Shown one piece after another: positions 14,871 to 17,826 of a stretch of 17,826 nt of DNA. Each line of letters starts with the position of its first letter. The stretch's first letter is position 1. The position numbers and the translations under genes were made by a program. The notes beneath the pieces are model-generated. The model was not told the DNA's origin, searched no databases, and saw only the letters and a program-made list of their open reading frames with translations. Origin of the DNA: Paracoccaceae bacterium (GTDB lineage Bacteria > Pseudomonadota > Alphaproteobacteria > Rhodobacterales > Rhodobacteraceae); assembly GCA_003512825.1 (NCBI GenBank), contig DOOI01000207.1, positions 7,620-25,445 on the forward strand. Reading direction: 5' to 3'.

Positions 14871-15449
14871 TCAGGCCTCCTCTGTCTCGGTTTCAGGTTT
14901 GCTCGCCACCAAAGGCCGCAGCGCTGTCAAAATAGCTTCAGCCTCAGCCGCATCTGCCGCCTGTGCTGCCCGCACCGCTTCTAGCTCCGCCGCCATCGCC
15001 TTGTTGACCAAATGCGGGTCTGCGCCCCCTTCTGAAGCGGCAGCTCTCAACTCCACCGCAGCAGCGCGCAATTCACTATTGGCCCGGCGCAAACGCTGCA
15101 ATTCCCCATCCAGCTTCTGCAACGAACCTTTCGCTGTCTCCAATTCCTTCTGAACCAAGTCCTGCGCCGCATCGCTGCGAAGTTTCAGCCGCTTAAGCCG
15201 CTCTTCCAATTGTGCATTCGCCAAACGCTCTTCGTCCAAAGCGTCACGCAGCTGGGCAATCTCCGCAGCCGCCTCAACAGTCTGCGCGCCCCCTTCAGAT
15301 TGAATGTTTGGCTCAGCGGCGGTTTGGGCCACCGAAGCGGCTGCTGTCTCGGCCTCAGGGCGCGCCAAGCCATCGAGCGCGCTTCCGATCCGCTCGAGCG
15401 CCGACGAAAGCCGCCGTTCCAATTCTGCGATCTGGGGTGCTTCGCTCAT
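14871..15449 (-). CDS. Coiled-coil protein upstream of ZapA (ZauP-like candidate)
   Basis: The product is 192 residues, highly charged and rich in Ala, Glu, Leu and Arg. No signal peptide or membrane segment is seen. An N-terminal amphipathic helix (IAELERRLSSALERIGSALDGL) is followed by a low-complexity Ala/Thr linker (about 30-60). A long coiled coil spans roughly residues 62-135 (IAQLRDALDEERLANAQLEERLKRL ... LQRLRRANSELRAA). The tail ends in acidic ETETEEA. In Caulobacter, ZauP ('ZapA upstream protein') is a coiled-coil protein encoded directly before zapA that works with ZapA to focus the FtsZ ring. The same position, size class and composition suggest this is its counterpart, though coiled-coil similarity alone is weak evidence. 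AAAGGAG-like bases precede the ATG at 15449. Confidence 0.78.
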   Translation of the reverse strand: MSEAPQIAELERRLSSALERIGSALDGLARPEAETAAASVAQTAAEPNIQSEGGAQTVEAAAEIAQLRDALDEERLANAQLEERLKRLKLRSDAAQDLVQKELETAKGSLQKLDGELQRLRRANSELRAAAVELRAAASEGGADPHLVNKAMAAELEAVRAAQAADAAEAEAILTALRPLVASKPETETEEA

Positions 15450-15723
15450 CCTCTCGGCTCTCCTTTGCCTCAGCGTAAATCCCTAGTGCCGCGTCAGACG
15501 CAGGCGAATCTGCCGCTCATGCCTGTAGATGCAACGGCTTTCCACGCACAGGTTGCGCTCGAATCAGAACGCCCCAGCCACTTTCGCCAAGTCTACCCAA
15601 GGCAAAAGCAAAATGCGCCCTCAAAACGGTCAACTCTGGCAAGGACTTAGGCGCAACGCTTGATCTTCGCAAGGCTGGGTGGCAAACCCGCCACAAACCA
15701 TTCCCAGCCAAGGACATCGCTCA
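15450..15723. promoter_or_regulatory. Divergent intergenic region, zauP-like/zapA operon and tkt
   Basis: This 274-base gap must carry promoters in both directions, but no convincing -35/-10 pair was found. A short inverted repeat GTGGC (15680-15684) / GCCAC (15690-15694) lies in the tkt leader. AAGGA (15710-15714), 9 bases before the GTG at 15724, decides the tkt start. Nothing else is recognised. Confidence 0.4.
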
Positions 15724-17742
15724 GTGGACATCGTCGCGCTCAGAACCGCTCACCCCGATCATTGGCGCATGGCAACAGCCATCCGCGCGCTCACCTTGGA
15801 TGCGGTCACCGCTGCCAACTCCGGCCACTCCGGCATGCCCATCGGCATGGCGGATGTCGCGACCGTGCTTTTCACCAAACACCTGAAATTCGACCCCACC
15901 CAGCCGCTCTGGCCTGACCGCGACCGCTTCGTGCTCTCCGCAGGGCACGGCTCGATGCTGATCTACTCGCTGCTGCACCTGACGGGATATGCAGACATGA
16001 CCATGGAGGAAATTCGCAACTTCCGCCAATGGGGCGCGCGCACGGCGGGACACCCGGAATTCGGCCATGCATCTGGCATTGAAACCACCACAGGCCCGCT
16101 CGGTCAGGGCATCGCCACGGCTGTCGGTATGGCCATGGCCGAAGAAATCTTGCGTGGCCGCTATGGTGCCAAGGTCACGGATCACCACACATATGTCATC
16201 GCAGGCGACGGCTGCCTGATGGAAGGCGTGAGCCACGAGGCGCTTGGCCTTGCTGGTCGCCACGCCTTGGGCCGCCTTGTGGTGTTCTGGGACAACAACA
16301 ACATCACCATTGATGGGCGCGTTGATCTGTCTGATCGCACAGATCAGGTTGCACGGTTCCGCGCAGCAGGCTGGCATGTCCAAGAAATCGACGGCCATGA
16401 CCCCGTAGCCATCGACGCAGCCATTACCGCCGCAAAAGCCACCGCACAGCCCTCGATGATTGCTTGCAAAACCCATATCGCTTTGGGGCATGCGGCACAG
16501 GACACCTCCAAGGGTCACGGCGCGCTCACGGATGCCAAGCAAAACGAAGCTGCCAAATCCGCATGGGGCTGGACACATGCGCCCTTCGATATCCCGGCGG
16601 ACATTCTTTCCAACTGGCGCGCCGCGGGCCTGCGTGGCGCCACTCCGCGCGCCGCATGGGAAGACCGACTGGCAACCCTTCCAACCGGCAAGCGCGCCGA
16701 TTTCCTGCGCGCCTTTGCTGGCGACGCCCCCGTCAAGCTCGGAGCCGCCGTGCGCGCGCTGAAAAAGCAAATCAGCGAAACCGCACCAAAGGTTGCCACT
16801 CGGAAATCCTCCGAGATGGTGCTGGAAGCGATCAACCCGGTCATGCCTGAAACTGTTGGCGGCTCCGCCGATCTGACAGGTTCAAACAACACAAAGACAG
16901 GTGACCTCGGTGTGTTTGACATCGACAACCGCAAAGGCCGCTACGTCTATTGGGGTATCCGCGAACACGGTATGGCCGCCGCAATGAATGGCATGGCCCT
17001 GCACGGCGGCATCCGCCCTTATGGCGGCACCTTCATGGCCTTCACCGATTACGCCCGCCCGTCCATGCGTCTGGCGGCTTTGATGAAAGTGCCCACCGTT
17101 TTTGTGATGACCCACGACTCGATCGGACTGGGCGAAGATGGCCCGACCCACCAGCCCGTAGAGCATCTGGCGATTTCGCGCGCGACGCCCAACACATGGG
17201 TGTTCCGCCCTTGTGATACCGTCGAGACAGCAGAAGCATGGGAATTGGCCCTCTCGACCAAAGAAACCCCCTCAGTCCTGTCGCTCACCCGCCAGAATGT
17301 GAAGACGCAGCGCACCAAGCACACGGCCAAAAACCTCACCGCTCAAGGCGCCTACGTGCTGGCCGATGCAGGCTCCAAACGTCAGGCAATCCTCATCGCG
17401 ACAGGGTCGGAAGTCGAAATCGCCATGAATGCCCGCGAAATGCTGGAAGCACAGGGCATCGGCACCCGCGTCGTCTCGATGCCCTCGATGGAACTCTTCG
17501 CGGCTCAAGACGAAGCCTACCGCAAAAAGGTGCTGCCCGCAGGCCCGGTGCGCGTTGGCGTCGAAGCTGCCGTGCGGATGGGCTGGGATCGCTGGCTGAT
17601 TGGCGAGCGCGGCCGCGACACCAAGGCTGGCTTTGTCGGCATGACAGGGTTCGGCGCCTCCGCCCCGGCTGAAGTGCTCTACGAAAAATTCGGCATCACC
17701 GCCGAAGCCGTCGTCGCCGAAGTCAAACGCTTGATTGGCTGA
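15724..17742 (+). CDS. tkt: Transketolase
   Basis: With the chosen GTG at 15724 the product is 672 residues, the usual length. An in-frame GTG at 15679 would add 15 residues that do not look like the family N-terminus, and AAGGA is correctly spaced only for 15724. Family landmarks are [16 protein letters not shown] near the N-terminus, the thiamine-diphosphate/metal motif GDGCLMEG at 161-168 with DNNNITIDG further on, and the pyrimidine-domain signature [18 protein letters not shown] starting at 464. The C-terminal domain includes [11 protein letters not shown]. Transketolase transfers two-carbon ketol units between sugar phosphates in the non-oxidative pentose phosphate pathway. It is divergent from the zapA operon, and a terminator follows the stop. 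Confidence 0.97.
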   Translation: MDIVALRTAHPDHWRMATAIRALTLDAVTAANSGHSGMPIGMADVATVLFTKHLKFDPTQPLWPDRDRFVLSAGHGSMLIYSLLHLTGYADMTMEEIRNFRQWGARTAGHPEFGHASGIETTTGPLGQGIATAVGMAMAEEILRGRYGAKVTDHHTYVIAGDGCLMEGVSHEALGLAGRHALGRLVVFWDNNNITIDGRVDLSDRTDQVARFRAAGWHVQEIDGHDPVAIDAAITAAKATAQPSMIACKTHIALGHAAQDTSKGHGALTDAKQNEAAKSAWGWTHAPFDIPADILSNWRAAGLRGATPRAAWEDRLATLPTGKRADFLRAFAGDAPVKLGAAVRALKKQISETAPKVATRKSSEMVLEAINPVMPETVGGSADLTGSNNTKTGDLGVFDIDNRKGRYVYWGIREHGMAAAMNGMALHGGIRPYGGTFMAFTDYARPSMRLAALMKVPTVFVMTHDSIGLGEDGPTHQPVEHLAISRATPNTWVFRPCDTVETAEAWELALSTKETPSVLSLTRQNVKTQRTKHTAKNLTAQGAYVLADAGSKRQAILIATGSEVEIAMNAREMLEAQGIGTRVVSMPSMELFAAQDEAYRKKVLPAGPVRVGVEAAVRMGWDRWLIGERGRDTKAGFVGMTGFGASAPAEVLYEKFGITAEAVVAEVKRLIG

Positions 17743-17758
17743 TCATATTTGACAATGC

Positions 17759-17787
17759 AAAGGGCGGCCTCTTGGGTCCGCCCTTTT
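17759..17787 (+). terminator. Intrinsic terminator after tkt
   Basis: AAAGGGCGG (17759-17767) pairs with CCGCCCTTT (17778-17786) across a 10-base loop and ends in four Ts (17784-17787). It lies 16 bases beyond the tkt stop. The remaining 39 bases to the window end show nothing recognisable. Confidence 0.85.
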
Positions 17788-17826
17788 CTATGCGGTCCCC
17801 GTCGCGCGCCTTGGTGTGTCGCGCCT

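Noticed and set aside
15679..15723. Upstream GTG as transketolase start
   Set aside because: The extra 15 residues do not resemble a transketolase N-terminus, and the ribosome site AAGGA is spaced for the GTG at 15724.
15721..16770. 349-residue minus-strand ORF antisense to tkt
   Set aside because: It is a high-GC shadow frame: Cys/Gly/His-rich with no domain pattern, opposite a strongly conserved gene.

Overview
The window reads as chromosomal DNA of a Rhodobacterales alphaproteobacterium (Roseobacter-group type). It is GC-rich with densely packed genes. The lineage markers are a gene-transfer-agent (GTA) type holin of the 3-TM family with its GH108 muramidase, a single-chain indolepyruvate ferredoxin oxidoreductase, and a coiled-coil gene directly upstream of zapA. 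No insertion sequence, CRISPR array, tRNA or rRNA was recognised.

Left part (1-9470), all on the minus strand. In transcription order it holds a large indolepyruvate:ferredoxin oxidoreductase, a lysophospholipid acyltransferase overlapping glutamate racemase (murI), ccmE, a phage-like lysis pair (GH108 muramidase, then 3-TM holin), ccmF and ccmH (cut by the window edge). CcmE, CcmF and CcmH belong to the System I cytochrome c maturation machinery. The lysis pair sits inside this ccm group and resembles the genes that release GTA particles in Rhodobacter. The muramidase is broken: its N-terminal part (start at 3631) and its C-terminal part (ending at 3055) lie in different frames.

Middle part (9471-13123), plus strand. 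A LysR-type regulator is divergent from the oxidoreductase, and a perfect inverted repeat in the shared intergenic region overlaps a plausible oxidoreductase promoter. After the regulator comes a 348-base gap that contains a convincing small-RNA candidate (three hairpins, an exposed CCUCCC element, and an intrinsic terminator with eight Ts). purL follows and ends at a strong terminator shared with a convergent OsmC-family gene.

Right part (13124-17826). An OsmC-family thiol peroxidase-like gene (minus) is divergent from bolA and the monothiol glutaredoxin gene grxD (plus), a pair known to cooperate in [2Fe-2S] handling. A bidirectional terminator separates grxD from a convergent two-gene cell-division operon: a coiled-coil protein matching the idea of Caulobacter ZauP, then zapA. 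Divergent from that operon is transketolase (plus), closed by a terminator near the window end.

Most of the window is housekeeping. The items most worth a second look are the frameshifted GTA muramidase inside the ccm cluster, the small-RNA candidate at about 10612-10725, the operator-like palindrome at 9520-9540, and the zauP-like/zapA pair.
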